Under the pieces are notes generated by a model, which made no database searches, had not been told where the DNA came from, and worked only from the letters and a program-made list of their open reading frames with translations. Below are positions 1 to 9,574 of a stretch of DNA of 64,000 nt, one piece after another (within the stretch, counting starts at the first letter, position 1; each line of letters starts with the position of its first letter). The stretch lies in NCBI GenBank assembly GCA_009780955.1, contig WQZB01000002.1:62001-126000 (forward strand), read 5' to 3'. Position numbers and translations under genes: made by a program. The stretch comes from Polyangiaceae bacterium. Its GTDB lineage: Bacteria; Myxococcota_A; Polyangia; Polyangiales; Polyangiaceae.

Positions 1-1700
1 ACGACGAGCTTGGGCGCTTCCTTGTCACGCGAACATGCACGTCGTGTCGCGGCCAAAGACTTCGGCCCGAAGCGCTTTCTATCAAGTTAGGGCCTTACAA
101 CATCGCCGAGCTCGGTGGGGTTGCTCTCGACAAGCTGCGGGGCATTCTTGCCGATGTCGGAAAGAACGATTCTGAGTCGCGAGCAACGTCGGCTTCGTCC
201 GCGCAGGTTGCGTTTTCGACACGCGAGCGAGCGGTTGCCGAACCGCTTCTTCGCGCCGTTACCGCACGCCTTGGTTTTTTGATCGACGTCGGTCTCGACT
301 ACCTTTCGCTCGACCGCAGCGCGCAGACGCTTTCGAGCGGCGAAGGCCAGCGCATTCGCCTTGCAACGCAAATCGGAGCCGCGCTCGTCGGCGTTCTTTA
401 CGTGCTCGACGAGCCAAGCATAGGCCTACACGCCCGCGACAACGCTCGCCTCATCGAGGCACAAGCGCGCCTTCGTGATCTCGGCAACACGGTCTTCGTG
501 GTCGAACACGATCGCGATGCCATCATGGCGGCCGACTACGTCGTTGACATGGGCCCTGGCGCTGGTGTGCACGGTGGCCAGGTCGTTGCGCAAGGCACGC
601 CGCGCGAGATCATGGAGAGCCCGGCATCGGTCACTGGACCTTGGCTTTCAGGCAAAAAAGAGCTCCCTTTCCCAAAAACGCGCAAAGCAAAAGGCGAGTC
701 GTTCGTGCGGATCGTTGGTGCACGCGCCCACAACCTGAAGGACGTCACAGCGTCGGTGCCAGGCGGCCTTTTCACCTGCTTCACCGGCGTGTCAGGCAGC
801 GGCAAATCGAGCCTCGTCGTTGACACGCTTTTGCCCGCGGCAAGGGCCAAGCTTTATTCGGCATCGGCGCCCATCGGCGAGTGCGATGCAGTGGAAGGTC
901 TCGAGTCGATCGACAAAGTGATTTCGATCGATCAGGCGCCGATCGGGCGTACACCCAGGTCGAACCCTGCAACCTACACGGGTGTGTTCGCTCTGCTACG
1001 CGAGCTGTACGCCGGGCTTCCCGAAGCACGCGCGCGTGGCTACAGGGTAGGGCGCTTTTCGTTCAACGTGAAAGGCGGCCGATGCGAGGCATGCCAGGGC
1101 GATGGTGTGCTTCGCGTCGAGATGCACTTTCTGCCGGATGTTTTCGTGACGTGCGACACTTGCGGCGGCACGCGGTACAACCGCGAAACCCTCGAGGTGA
1201 AGTATCGCGGCATGTCCATCGCGGATGCCCTGGAGGTGACCGTCGAGCAGGCACTCGAGCTGTTCGACATCATCCCAAGGGTGCGTGACAGACTCGATGC
1301 GCTTCGGCGTGTTGGCCTTGGGTACATCAAGCTTGGTCAGCCAGCGACAACGCTCTCGGGCGGTGAAGCACAGCGCGTGAAGCTTGCGCGCGAGCTCGCT
1401 CGAAAAGCCACGGGCCGCACACTTTACGTCCTCGACGAGCCAACCACGGGCCTGCATTTCACCGACGTCGAGATGCTTCTCGCAGCCATCTTCGAGCTGC
1501 GCGATCAAGGCAACACGATTGTGATCATCGAGCACAATCTCGATGTCGTTGCGTGCGCCGATTGGGTCATCGATTTAGGTCCTGAGGGAGGCGACAAGGG
1601 CGGCGAGATCGTCGCAGAGGGCACCCCCGAAGCCGTTGCCCAATGCGAGCGCTCGCACACGGGGCGCTACCTGCGAGCGGCGCTAAGGGCTCGCTCATGA
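1..1700 (+). CDS. uvrA: UvrA excinuclease ABC subunit A, C-terminal part (5' end outside window)
   Basis: Damage-recognition ATPase of nucleotide excision repair. The open frame runs in from the left edge (first full codon at base 3), so about 565 residues are visible. In order: the zinc-module end [14 protein letters not shown], the first ABC signature [15 protein letters not shown] with Walker [14 protein letters not shown], the second Walker [10 protein letters not shown], the second zinc module (CEACQGDG ... CDTCGG), and the second signature [16 protein letters not shown] with [10 protein letters not shown]. All of this is typical of complete, active UvrA. The stop codon overlaps the ATG of the next gene (ATGA), so uvrA heads an exporter operon. 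A separate four-ATPase UvrA lies at 23954-29332. Confidence 0.95.
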   Translation, partial: DELGRFLVTRTCTSCRGQRLRPEALSIKLGPYNIAELGGVALDKLRGILADVGKNDSESRATSASSAQVAFSTRERAVAEPLLRAVTARLGFLIDVGLDYLSLDRSAQTLSSGEGQRIRLATQIGAALVGVLYVLDEPSIGLHARDNARLIEAQARLRDLGNTVFVVEHDRDAIMAADYVVDMGPGAGVHGGQVVAQGTPREIMESPASVTGPWLSGKKELPFPKTRKAKGESFVRIVGARAHNLKDVTASVPGGLFTCFTGVSGSGKSSLVVDTLLPAARAKLYSASAPIGECDAVEGLESIDKVISIDQAPIGRTPRSNPATYTGVFALLRELYAGLPEARARGYRVGRFSFNVKGGRCEACQGDGVLRVEMHFLPDVFVTCDTCGGTRYNRETLEVKYRGMSIADALEVTVEQALELFDIIPRVRDRLDALRRVGLGYIKLGQPATTLSGGEAQRVKLARELARKATGRTLYVLDEPTTGLHFTDVEMLLAAIFELRDQGNTIVIIEHNLDVVACADWVIDLGPEGGDKGGEIVAEGTPEAVAQCERSHTGRYLRAALRARS

Positions 1701-2710
1701 GCAGGAAAAAGAAGCTTATCGCGGTTGTCGTCTTGTTGGCGCTGGGGGTGGCCGCGGGGTGGTGGTTCAACGTGCCGGCCAAGTTGGGTTGGACGCGTCG
1801 CCACGAAAAGCATCTCACCTTGTACGGCAACGTCGACATCAGGCAGGTGCAACTTGGCTTCCGCGTGAGCGGGCGCATCGAGGCTTGTCTCGTGGATGAA
1901 GGCGACGAGGTGAAAGCGGGTCAGCTCATCTCGCGCCTCGACGCGAAACCTTACGAAGACCAGATGCGATCCGCCGTTGGGCAGGTTTCGGCCCAGAAAG
2001 CAACGCTCGACAAGTTGGTGGCTGGCCCGCGAAAAGCGGAAATCGATCAGGCTCGTGCAGCGCTCGCCGAGCGTGTTGCCGAAAGATCGAACGCGGAATT
2101 GACGTTTCATCGTAACGCCCAGTTGCAAGCGTCCGACTCGGTATCGCACGCTGCTTTGGATGACGCGCAAGCGTCGCATGATATGGCGGTGGCGCGGGTC
2201 AATTCGGCGCGCGAGGCGCTGCGCCTGCTCGAGCAAGGATCGCGAGCGGAAGACATCGCCGCTGCCCGCGCCACGCTGCAAACGGCGGAAGCGAATCTGT
2301 CGAGCACGCAAATCTCGGTTGCAGACACTCGGCTCGTCGCTCCAACCGACGGCGTGATTCTGTCGCGCGTGCGCGAGCCTGGTGCGATTGTGTCGCCGAA
2401 CGACATCGTGTTCGTGCTCTCCGTCAAACAGCCAATGTGGGTGCGCGCCTACGTTGCGGAGCCCAATCTCGGCAAGATCCACCCTGGAATGAGCGTGGAC
2501 GTCATCACCGATTCCGCTCCTGATCATCCCTACAAGGGCCAAATTGGCTTTGTCTCACCGGTCGCAGAATTTACGCCCAAATCGGTGGAAACCCCCGAGT
2601 TACGAACCGATCTGGTTTACCGCCTGCGGGTGGTGATCGAGAATGCAGATGACGGTTTGCGGCAGGGAATGCCGGTCACGGTCCGCATTCCCATGCCAAA
2701 TTCCGATTGA
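1697..2710 (+). CDS. ybhG: HlyD-family membrane fusion protein (YbhG type)
   Basis: Periplasmic adaptor of an ABC exporter, 337 residues from the ATG at 1697. That ATG overlaps the uvrA stop by 4 bp, which decides the start over a longer in-frame ATG inside uvrA. A single N-terminal membrane anchor (about residues 6-24) is followed by a lipoyl-like half ([19 protein letters not shown]), a long alpha-helical hairpin (about 85-210) and the second beta-barrel half ([20 protein letters not shown]). Gene order and size match E. coli ybhG ahead of ybhFSR. Substrate is not deducible. Confidence 0.9.
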   Translation: MSRKKKLIAVVVLLALGVAAGWWFNVPAKLGWTRRHEKHLTLYGNVDIRQVQLGFRVSGRIEACLVDEGDEVKAGQLISRLDAKPYEDQMRSAVGQVSAQKATLDKLVAGPRKAEIDQARAALAERVAERSNAELTFHRNAQLQASDSVSHAALDDAQASHDMAVARVNSAREALRLLEQGSRAEDIAAARATLQTAEANLSSTQISVADTRLVAPTDGVILSRVREPGAIVSPNDIVFVLSVKQPMWVRAYVAEPNLGKIHPGMSVDVITDSAPDHPYKGQIGFVSPVAEFTPKSVETPELRTDLVYRLRVVIENADDGLRQGMPVTVRIPMPNSD

Positions 2711-2722
2711 AGGGGACAGAGC

Positions 2723-4459
2723 GTGATGGATACGTTCGTTCGCTTGACCGATATCGTGAAACGCTTCGGCCACGCCCCTGCGGCTCTTGATACGGTTTCC
2801 GGTTCCATTCGTGGCGGTCAGATTACAGGCCTTGTCGGGCCCGACGGCGCCGGCAAAACGACGTTGATCCGTCTGATGACCGGGTTGATGCTGCCGGACA
2901 GTGGCACGGTTCACGTGCTTGATTTGGATTCGCGCCAGAACCCTGCGGGCATTCAAGCCTCCATTGGCTATATGCCGCAGCGCTTTGGCCTTTACGAAGA
3001 TCTGTCGGTTCAGGAAAACTTAAATCTATATGCTGATTTGCGCGGCTTGCCAAAGGAGGATCGCCAGGCTGTTTTCCATGAGCTTTTGACATTCACGGAT
3101 CTGTCGCGGTTTGCCGGCCGACTGGCAGGCAAGTTGTCGGGTGGCATGAAGCAAAAGCTCGGGCTCGCCTGCGCGCTTCTACGTAAACCGCGCCTTCTGC
3201 TCCTCGACGAGCCAAGCGTGGGAGTGGACCCGATATCGCGCCGCGATCTCTGGAAGATGGTGGAAGATCTGGCAAAACAAGGTGTAAGCGTGGTGTGGTC
3301 AACGGCTTATCTCGATGAGGCAGAGGCCTGCGATTGTGTATTTTTGCTCAACCAGGGCAAGTTGCTTTTTACCGGTGCACCGGCCGATTTGACCGACCGA
3401 ATCAAAGGGCGAGTATTCAAGCTCTCCGGCGTTGAAGGTCGGCGCAGGCTCATTCTGGCCAAAGCACTCGATCGGCCGAACGTCATCGACGGCGTTCTGC
3501 AGGGCGAAGCCATCAGGTTGGTGATGCGTGCAGAGGAGGCAGATGGGGCGCCGCTGGAAGTAGCGAGCTTGGGCGGAAAAAACGCCAAGCTAATGATTAC
3601 GCCGCCTCGATTCGAAGATGCATTTGTCGATTTGTTAGGCGGCGGTCCGTCTGGGCACTCGAAGCTCGCAGAATCGACGAAAATGCGCAAAGCAGGCGAT
3701 GCTGGTGCGGTTATCGAGGCCAAGGATCTCACGAAACGGTTCGGTGATTTCACGGCCGCAAAGGACATTACTTTCTCGATTCCGCGCGGAGAGATATTCG
3801 GGCTATTGGGTCCCAATGGGGCTGGCAAGTCGACCACGTTCAAGATGCTGTGCGGGTTGCTCAAGCCAACCGGCGGCGCGGGGCGAGTCGCTGGGTTCGA
3901 TTTGCGACGAGACGTGGCCGAGGCGCGCAACCGACTCGGTTACATGGCGCAAAAGTTCTCCTTGTATGGCGACCTTAGCGTGAGCCAAAATTTGCAGTTT
4001 TTTGCCGGCGTATACGGGCTTCGCGGCGACTACCGGCGCGAACGCATCGCACTCGTAAGCGAGATCTTTAGTTTTGCGCCTTATCTCGAAATGTCGGCAA
4101 AGGATCTGCCACTCGGGCTGAAACAGAGACTCGCCCTTGCCTGCGCCGTGATGCACGAACCCGAGGCGCTGTTTCTGGATGAACCAACTTCCGGCGTCGA
4201 CCCCATCACGCGCCGTGAGTTCTGGTCGCACATCAACGGGCTCGTAGAAAAAGGCGTGACTGTGCTGGTGACTACGCATTTCATGGACGAAGCCGAATAT
4301 TGCGATCGCATCTCGCTCATCTATCGCGGCCAATCCATCGCTCTCGGATCTCCAGACGAACTCAAAGCCAGGGTGGCGAGCGTAGATAACTCCGACCCCA
4401 CCATGGAAGACGCGTTCATTGCGCTGATCAAGCAGCAAGATCAGGCGAGCTTGGCATGA
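2723..4459 (+). CDS. ybhF: ABC exporter ATPase with two nucleotide-binding domains (YbhF)
   Basis: 578-residue protein with two fused ABC ATPase domains that powers the two permeases downstream. Domain 1 has Walker A GPDGAGKTT, signature LSGGMKQKLGLA and Walker B LLLLDEPSVGVD. Domain 2 has Walker A GPNGAGKST, a divergent signature LPLGLKQRLALA and Walker B ALFLDEPTSGVD. The LPLG replacement is also seen in E. coli YbhF, which supports orthology. Starts at GTG 2723 or ATG 2726, after the purine-rich AAGGGGACAGAG. The stop overlaps the next start (ATGA). Confidence 0.93.
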   Translation: MMDTFVRLTDIVKRFGHAPAALDTVSGSIRGGQITGLVGPDGAGKTTLIRLMTGLMLPDSGTVHVLDLDSRQNPAGIQASIGYMPQRFGLYEDLSVQENLNLYADLRGLPKEDRQAVFHELLTFTDLSRFAGRLAGKLSGGMKQKLGLACALLRKPRLLLLDEPSVGVDPISRRDLWKMVEDLAKQGVSVVWSTAYLDEAEACDCVFLLNQGKLLFTGAPADLTDRIKGRVFKLSGVEGRRRLILAKALDRPNVIDGVLQGEAIRLVMRAEEADGAPLEVASLGGKNAKLMITPPRFEDAFVDLLGGGPSGHSKLAESTKMRKAGDAGAVIEAKDLTKRFGDFTAAKDITFSIPRGEIFGLLGPNGAGKSTTFKMLCGLLKPTGGAGRVAGFDLRRDVAEARNRLGYMAQKFSLYGDLSVSQNLQFFAGVYGLRGDYRRERIALVSEIFSFAPYLEMSAKDLPLGLKQRLALACAVMHEPEALFLDEPTSGVDPITRREFWSHINGLVEKGVTVLVTTHFMDEAEYCDRISLIYRGQSIALGSPDELKARVASVDNSDPTMEDAFIALIKQQDQASLA

Positions 4460-5598
4460 GAACGGAGACTGCCGACCAAGCTTCCGACCGCTGCCGCCGG
4501 CTTGCCACGCTCGTGCGCAAGGAGACATGGCAGATCCTTCGCGATCCGAGCAGCATCTTGATTGCTTTCGTTCTGCCGCTCATTTTGCTGTTCTTGTTTG
4601 GCTTTGCTGTGTCTCTCGACGCGAACAAAACGCGCGTGGGCCTCGTGGTCGAGTCAAAGACTCCAATGACCGAAGATCTGGCGGCAAGCTTTCGAGCTTC
4701 CCGCTACTTCTCCGTTGCCGACGCGTACGACCGGCGCAGTTTCGAGCAAGATCTGGTTTTGGGACGCATCCGCGGCATCATCGTGATCACACCCACGTTC
4801 GTTCGAGACTCCGTCGGTCGGTTTGGCCCGCAAATTCAGCTGATTGTCGACGGATCGGATCCGAACACGGCCAACTTTGTGCAGAATTACGTGCAAAGTA
4901 CAGTTTCTAATTGGGCCGCGCAACGATCGACGGAACTTGCCACACCAAGCCCTGCAATCCGCATCGAACCGCGTTTCTGGTTCAATCAGGAACTTACCAG
5001 CCGAGACTTTCTCGTCCCCGGCGCCATCGCGATTGTCATGACGCTGGTCGGCACGCTGCTGACTTCGCTAGTGATTGCCCGGGAATGGGAACGGGGAACC
5101 ATGGAGGCTGTCATGGCAACTCCGGTGACGGCCGCCGAACTGCTCGCCGGCAAGATTTTTCCCTACTTCGTGCTCGGCATGGCCTCGATGACTTTGTGCG
5201 TTCTGGTGGCCGTGCTCTTGTTCCGCGTGCCGTTTCGCGGTTCGATTTTTTCTCTTTACCTTCTGTCGGCCGCTTTCCTGATCCCCGCACTCGGCCAAGG
5301 ATTGTTGATTTCGGCGGCTACCAAGAATCAGTTTCTCGCCTCGCAACTCGCGCTCATCACAGGGTTTCTTCCTTCCTTCTTGCTATCCGGGTTCTTGTTT
5401 GAAATTCGGTCCATGCCGTTGCCGATTCAGTGGCTCACGACGATTCTGCCAGCGCGGCATCTGATCCCCAGCTTGCTTACCGTATTTCTCGCAGGCGACT
5501 TATGGCCAATGTTTTTGCGTTCGATCGCCTTCATGCTGACCGTTGGCGCGATTCTCTTTGCATTGGCTGCACGCAACGTTTCGAAGAGGATCGGCTGA
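4456..5598 (+). CDS. ybhS: ABC-2 type permease (YbhS)
   Basis: 380-residue membrane subunit of the exporter. The cytoplasmic N-terminus carries the family motif KETWQILRDPSSILIAF, then a first transmembrane helix (about residues 32-50), a large extracytoplasmic loop (about 55-180) and five more helices, including REWERGTMEAVMATPV before the third. Length and motifs match YbhS. Starts inside the stop of the ATPase gene (ATGA), and its TGA overlaps the ATG of the next gene by one base, so the subunits are probably made in step. Confidence 0.9.
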   Translation: MRTETADQASDRCRRLATLVRKETWQILRDPSSILIAFVLPLILLFLFGFAVSLDANKTRVGLVVESKTPMTEDLAASFRASRYFSVADAYDRRSFEQDLVLGRIRGIIVITPTFVRDSVGRFGPQIQLIVDGSDPNTANFVQNYVQSTVSNWAAQRSTELATPSPAIRIEPRFWFNQELTSRDFLVPGAIAIVMTLVGTLLTSLVIAREWERGTMEAVMATPVTAAELLAGKIFPYFVLGMASMTLCVLVAVLLFRVPFRGSIFSLYLLSAAFLIPALGQGLLISAATKNQFLASQLALITGFLPSFLLSGFLFEIRSMPLPIQWLTTILPARHLIPSLLTVFLAGDLWPMFLRSIAFMLTVGAILFALAARNVSKRIG

Positions 5599-6710
5599 TG
5601 TGGTGGACGCGGCTCAAAGCCCTTATCATCAAAGAGCTCTTGGCAATCTTGCGGGATCCCAAAGGGCGAATCATCTTGATCGTACCGCCGATTGCGCAGC
5701 TCGTTGTCTTTTCGTTCGCGGCGACATTGGAAGTGACAAATGTCGATGTCGCGATCCTCAATCGCGATTCGGGCCGGTGGGGCCAGGAACTCGTCTATCG
5801 CATCCATGCGCGGCCCACCTTCGGCCGTATTTTCATGGTCGACAGTCCGGATGCTCTCCGATCGGCCATTGACATGCAGCAGGTCGTCGCGGCCATTCAG
5901 ATCGGTCCAAGCTTCTCCCGCGACATCGAGGCGAGCGCCAGCGCGGATATCCAAATCATTTTCGATGGTCGCAAGTCGAATGCATCGCAAATCGTTGCCG
6001 GCTATCTCGCCCAAATCGTGGGCGAGTTGGCAGCAGAAACCCCTGCCGGCAAGCGCGCAGCTCCTGTGTCGGTTGGGGTAACCTTGCGCAATTGGTTCAA
6101 TCCGAATCTGAATTACAAATGGTTTATCGTGCCGAACCTCGTGGCTGCGATTGCTTTGCTGATCGGACTCATCGTCAGTGCCCTCTCCATCGCACGCGAA
6201 CGCGAACTCGGCACGTTCGATCAGTTGCTGGTGTCGCCGCTGAGGCCCCACGAGATTCTCGCTGGCAAGGTCATCGCGCCGATGATGATCGGCCTCGTTC
6301 ATATGACGATTTTCATCCTGGCCGCACGGCTCGTTTTCTCGGTGCCCTTGCGTGGATCGCTTCTGCTGCTTTACGGAAGTGGGCTCTTCTATCTTCTTTC
6401 CGTGATTGGCGTTGGCCTGCTCATCTCCGCCCTATCCACGACGCAGCAACAGGCGATCCTTGGAGCCTTCCTTTTCATGGTTCCGGCCATGCTGCTGTCC
6501 GGTTTTGCCACTCCGATCGAAAATATGCCTGATTGGCTTCAACCCCTGACTCGAGTCAATCCTTTGCGCTATTTCCTAGTTATCGTCATCGGTGTTTTCA
6601 TCAAAGCCATGCCTTGGCAGGAAATTGTATCCAACACCATCCCCTTGGCGCTCATCGCCATCACCACCATGGGGATGGCGTCGTGGTTATTTCGGCGCCG
6701 CTTGGAGTAG
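5598..6710 (+). CDS. ybhR: ABC-2 type permease (YbhR)
   Basis: 370-residue second permease, paralogue of the preceding gene. The ATG at 5598 shares one base with the preceding stop (TGATG) and gives the expected start MWWTRLKALIIKELLAILRD; a longer in-frame start lies inside ybhS and is unlikely. First helix about residues 24-42 (ending AATLEVTNV as in E. coli YbhR), extracytoplasmic loop to about 170, then five helices with RERELGTFDQLLVSPL before the third. Last gene of the coupled uvrA-ybhGFSR run; a palindrome cluster follows the stop directly. Confidence 0.9.
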   Translation: MWWTRLKALIIKELLAILRDPKGRIILIVPPIAQLVVFSFAATLEVTNVDVAILNRDSGRWGQELVYRIHARPTFGRIFMVDSPDALRSAIDMQQVVAAIQIGPSFSRDIEASASADIQIIFDGRKSNASQIVAGYLAQIVGELAAETPAGKRAAPVSVGVTLRNWFNPNLNYKWFIVPNLVAAIALLIGLIVSALSIARERELGTFDQLLVSPLRPHEILAGKVIAPMMIGLVHMTIFILAARLVFSVPLRGSLLLLYGSGLFYLLSVIGVGLLISALSTTQQQAILGAFLFMVPAMLLSGFATPIENMPDWLQPLTRVNPLRYFLVIVIGVFIKAMPWQEIVSNTIPLALIAITTMGMASWLFRRRLE

Positions 6711-6878
6711 GGGCACCCCTTGTGGTGCCCTTTTCATCGCGCGCCGCGAATAGGGCGGCCACAAGGGCCGCCCCTACGAATATGCGTTGTTGGGTGTAGG
6801 GGCGCGATTCATCGCGCCCTCGGGAATGGGTATGGATTCCAAAATACCGCGGTCGGGCAACATGAATGGCGGTCCTAC
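6708..6878. repeat. Cluster of four REP-like palindromes between convergent genes
   Basis: Four short imperfect palindromes stand in a row: about 6708-6734 (GGGGCACC...GGTGCCC), 6751-6777 (GGGCGGCC...GGCCGCCC), 6796-6823 (GTAGGGGCGCGATTC then ATCGCGCCC) and about 6854-6878 (ATGAATGGCGGTCCTAC). The last two plus spacer form a unit that recurs at 57280-57369. The cluster lies between ybhR and glgP, which converge, and might act as a bidirectional transcript end. The right-most copy supplies the glgP stop codon. Confidence 0.75.
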
Positions 6879-9478
6879 GGGGCTTTGTACGGACGTAGGT
6901 GTATCGTCACCGGCTCGGCCCCCCAGATTTCGCGTGCGTACTCGCGAATGGTCCGGTCGGACGAGAACATGCCCATGCGCGAGATGTTCTTCACGGCTTT
7001 CTGATGCCACACTTTCTTGTCGACGAAGACGTCGTCGACCTGCTTCTGGCAATCCACGTAGGCTGCGAAATCTTCGAGAATCATGTACGGATCGTGATTG
7101 AGCAGGCTCTCGGTCAGCGGGCGGAACAGGGCTGGGTCGTCGCCCGCAAAAAAGCCGCTCGCGACAAGGTCGATCACTTCCTTCAGTCGCGGATTTCTGT
7201 CGTAGACCGCGCGCGGGCTGTAACCGGTTCGCTGAAGATCGTGCACCTGCTCGGTGGTCAGGCCAAAGAGAAAGAAGTTTTCCGCACCGACCGCGTCGCG
7301 GATCTCCACGTTTGCGCCATCGAGCGTGCCAATCGTGAGCGCGCCGTTGATCGAAAACTTCATGTTGCCGGTACCCGAGGCCTCTTTGCCCGCGGTTGAG
7401 ATTTGCTCGGAGAGATCGGCCGCGGGAATGATGCGCTCGGCGAGCGATACGCGGTAGTTCGGCAAGAACGCGACGCGCAAGCGCCCTCCCAAGTCGACGT
7501 CGCCGTTGACGATATCGGCAATGGAGTTAATGAGCTTGATAATGAGTTTGGCAGCGCGGTAGCCAGGCGCTGCTTTCGCACCAAAGAGCACGGTGCGCGG
7601 CGCGGCGAGTGCGCTTGGATCGCGCTTGGCGTCGAGATAGAGCCGAATCAGGCGCAGCGCGTTGAGCAATTGCCGCTTGTATTCGTGCAGGCGCTTGATT
7701 TGGATATCGAACATGGAGTCTGGATCGAAACGATATCCCCACGCTTGCTCCGCATAAGCGGAAAAATCGGCCTTGTTCGCGCGCTTGACGGCGCCCACGC
7801 GCTCGACGAACGAGGCGTCGTTTGCGAGCGGGCCAAGCTTGTCGAGCTGGTCGAGATCGGTCACCCACGCAGGCCCAATGGCTTCGGTGATGAGCGCACT
7901 CAAACGGGGATTGATGTGCCAAAGCCAGCGCCGCGGCGTTACGCCATTCGTTTTGTTTGAAAACTTTGCCGGTGTCATTTCGGCAAAATCGCGCAGCACG
8001 TCGCGCTTGAGCAGATCGCTATGCAGCGCGGCAACGCCGTTGACTGCGTGCGAGCCAACGACCGCGAGATGCGCCATGGCGACCCTTTTTTCCGGGCCTT
8101 CCTCGATGATGGACATGCGCCGCACACGGGCGTCGTCGCCGGGGAACCGCGCCATGACCGAGCGGACGAGCCGCCGGTTGATTTCGTAGATGATTTGCAA
8201 GTGTCGCGGCAGAAGTCGCTCGAACATGGCAACGGGCCAGCGCTCGAGCGCTTCGGAAAGCAGCGTGTGGTTCGTGTAGCCGAGTGTGGCTACCACGATC
8301 TCCCATGCGCGATCCCACGGCACGCGGTGCTCATCGACGAGCACGCGCATGAGCTCTGCGACCGCAATGGCCGGATGCGTGTCGTTGAGCTGAATGGCAT
8401 TCTTCTTCGTGAAATGATCGAAGTTTTTGTGGGACCTTCGGTATCGGCGAACAATATCGGAAATGGCGCAAGCAACGAAAAAGTATTCTTGCTTGAGACG
8501 CAAATCGCGCCCTGCTTGGTTCTGATCGTTGGGATACAAAACCTTCGAGATCACTTCGCTTGAATTCTTGTCTTCAACAGCGTGGACATAATCGCCGTCG
8601 TTGAAGACTTTGAGGTCGAATTCGTGGCCGGCGCGAGCCTGCCAAAGGCGCAGCGTATTGACCGTGTCGTTGCGAAAACCCGCAATGGGGGTATCAAATG
8701 GAACGCCAAGCACGGTTTGGGTGTCGACCCAGCGCGCAATGAGTTCGCCATTTTGGTCGAGTGTATTCTCGACGCGCCCGCCGAAGTGGACACTAACTGC
8801 ATATTCCGGGCGCACGAACTCCCAAGGATTTCCGAAGCGCAGCCACTCGTCGGGCCTCTCGATTTGCCAACCGTTTTTGATTTCTTGTTCGAAAATGCCA
8901 AACTCGTAACGAATACCATAGCCGTAACCCGCGTAGCCTAGCGTTGCCATGGAATCGAGGAAGCATGCTGCCAGGCGACCGAGACCGCCGTTGCCGAGCC
9001 CGGGCTCGGGCTCGGCTTCGAGCACATCGGACAGCTCGAGCCCCGCTTTTGTTAGGAGTTCTTTGGCTCGATCGTACAAGTTTAGCGCCTGGAGGTTATT
9101 CGCGAGCGCGCGGCCGAGAAGGAATTCGGCCGATAGATAGTAGATATGCTTGGCATCGGCCGCGGAATACGCCTCTTGCGTTTGCGCCCATCGGTAGGTG
9201 AGCCGATCGCGCGCCGTGAGCGCGAGCCCGTAGAAGCGATCGAGATTCGTGGAGGTCGACCAGCTTTTGCCACGAGAGTATTGCAGATGATCGAGGAAGG
9301 CGCGGCGCAGCGTGGCGTCGTCCATTCCCGTGCGGTCGTCCTCGATGCGAATGCTGCGCGGAGAGCCGGCCGAGTCGGCTTGCGAGGCTTGCGAGGCTTG
9401 CGAGGCTTGCGAGGCTTGCGAGGCTTGCGAGGCTTGCGAGATAGGGGAGGAACTTGCGGACGTTGGGCTCGTCGTCAT
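6875..9478 (-). CDS. glgP: Glycogen/starch phosphorylase
   Basis: Pyridoxal-phosphate enzyme (GT35) releasing glucose-1-phosphate from glycogen or maltodextrin; 867 residues. Family blocks seen: HIYYLSAEFLLGRAL, EPGLGNGGLGRLAACFLDSMATL, QLNDTHPAIAVAELMRVL, FDIQIKRLHEYKRQLLNAL, and the cofactor site KEASGTGNMKFSINGALTIG with the Schiff-base lysine in GNMKF. AAGGG lies shortly upstream of the ATG. Oddities: the N-terminal tail (about residues 14-34) is six QAS triplets plus QAD encoded by a 9-bp tandem repeat, and the stop codon falls in a REP-like palindrome. Cytoplasmic, probably monocistronic. Confidence 0.95.
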   Translation of the reverse strand: MTTSPTSASSSPISQASQASQASQASQASQASQADSAGSPRSIRIEDDRTGMDDATLRRAFLDHLQYSRGKSWSTSTNLDRFYGLALTARDRLTYRWAQTQEAYSAADAKHIYYLSAEFLLGRALANNLQALNLYDRAKELLTKAGLELSDVLEAEPEPGLGNGGLGRLAACFLDSMATLGYAGYGYGIRYEFGIFEQEIKNGWQIERPDEWLRFGNPWEFVRPEYAVSVHFGGRVENTLDQNGELIARWVDTQTVLGVPFDTPIAGFRNDTVNTLRLWQARAGHEFDLKVFNDGDYVHAVEDKNSSEVISKVLYPNDQNQAGRDLRLKQEYFFVACAISDIVRRYRRSHKNFDHFTKKNAIQLNDTHPAIAVAELMRVLVDEHRVPWDRAWEIVVATLGYTNHTLLSEALERWPVAMFERLLPRHLQIIYEINRRLVRSVMARFPGDDARVRRMSIIEEGPEKRVAMAHLAVVGSHAVNGVAALHSDLLKRDVLRDFAEMTPAKFSNKTNGVTPRRWLWHINPRLSALITEAIGPAWVTDLDQLDKLGPLANDASFVERVGAVKRANKADFSAYAEQAWGYRFDPDSMFDIQIKRLHEYKRQLLNALRLIRLYLDAKRDPSALAAPRTVLFGAKAAPGYRAAKLIIKLINSIADIVNGDVDLGGRLRVAFLPNYRVSLAERIIPAADLSEQISTAGKEASGTGNMKFSINGALTIGTLDGANVEIRDAVGAENFFLFGLTTEQVHDLQRTGYSPRAVYDRNPRLKEVIDLVASGFFAGDDPALFRPLTESLLNHDPYMILEDFAAYVDCQKQVDDVFVDKKVWHQKAVKNISRMGMFSSDRTIREYAREIWGAEPVTIHLRPYKAP
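9377..9439 (-). repeat. Seven perfect copies of a 9-bp tandem repeat inside glgP
   Basis: The unit GGCTTGCGA (plus strand) is repeated seven times without a mismatch and encodes Gln-Ala-Ser triplets in the N-terminal tail of glycogen phosphorylase. Multiples of 9 bp keep the frame, so copy number can change by slippage without inactivating the enzyme. Confidence 0.9.
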
Positions 9479-9574
9479 GACACAACCCTTGTAGGATCGG
9501 GGGCTACGTTTTCAACACGAATCGACGAAATCGACGTATGTGGCACAACGACGTAGTACCTTTCACATTGATGG

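Noticed and set aside
1667-2542. 291-codon minus-strand open frame
   Set aside because: Antisense to the HlyD-like gene; composition and lack of motifs mark it as a shadow.
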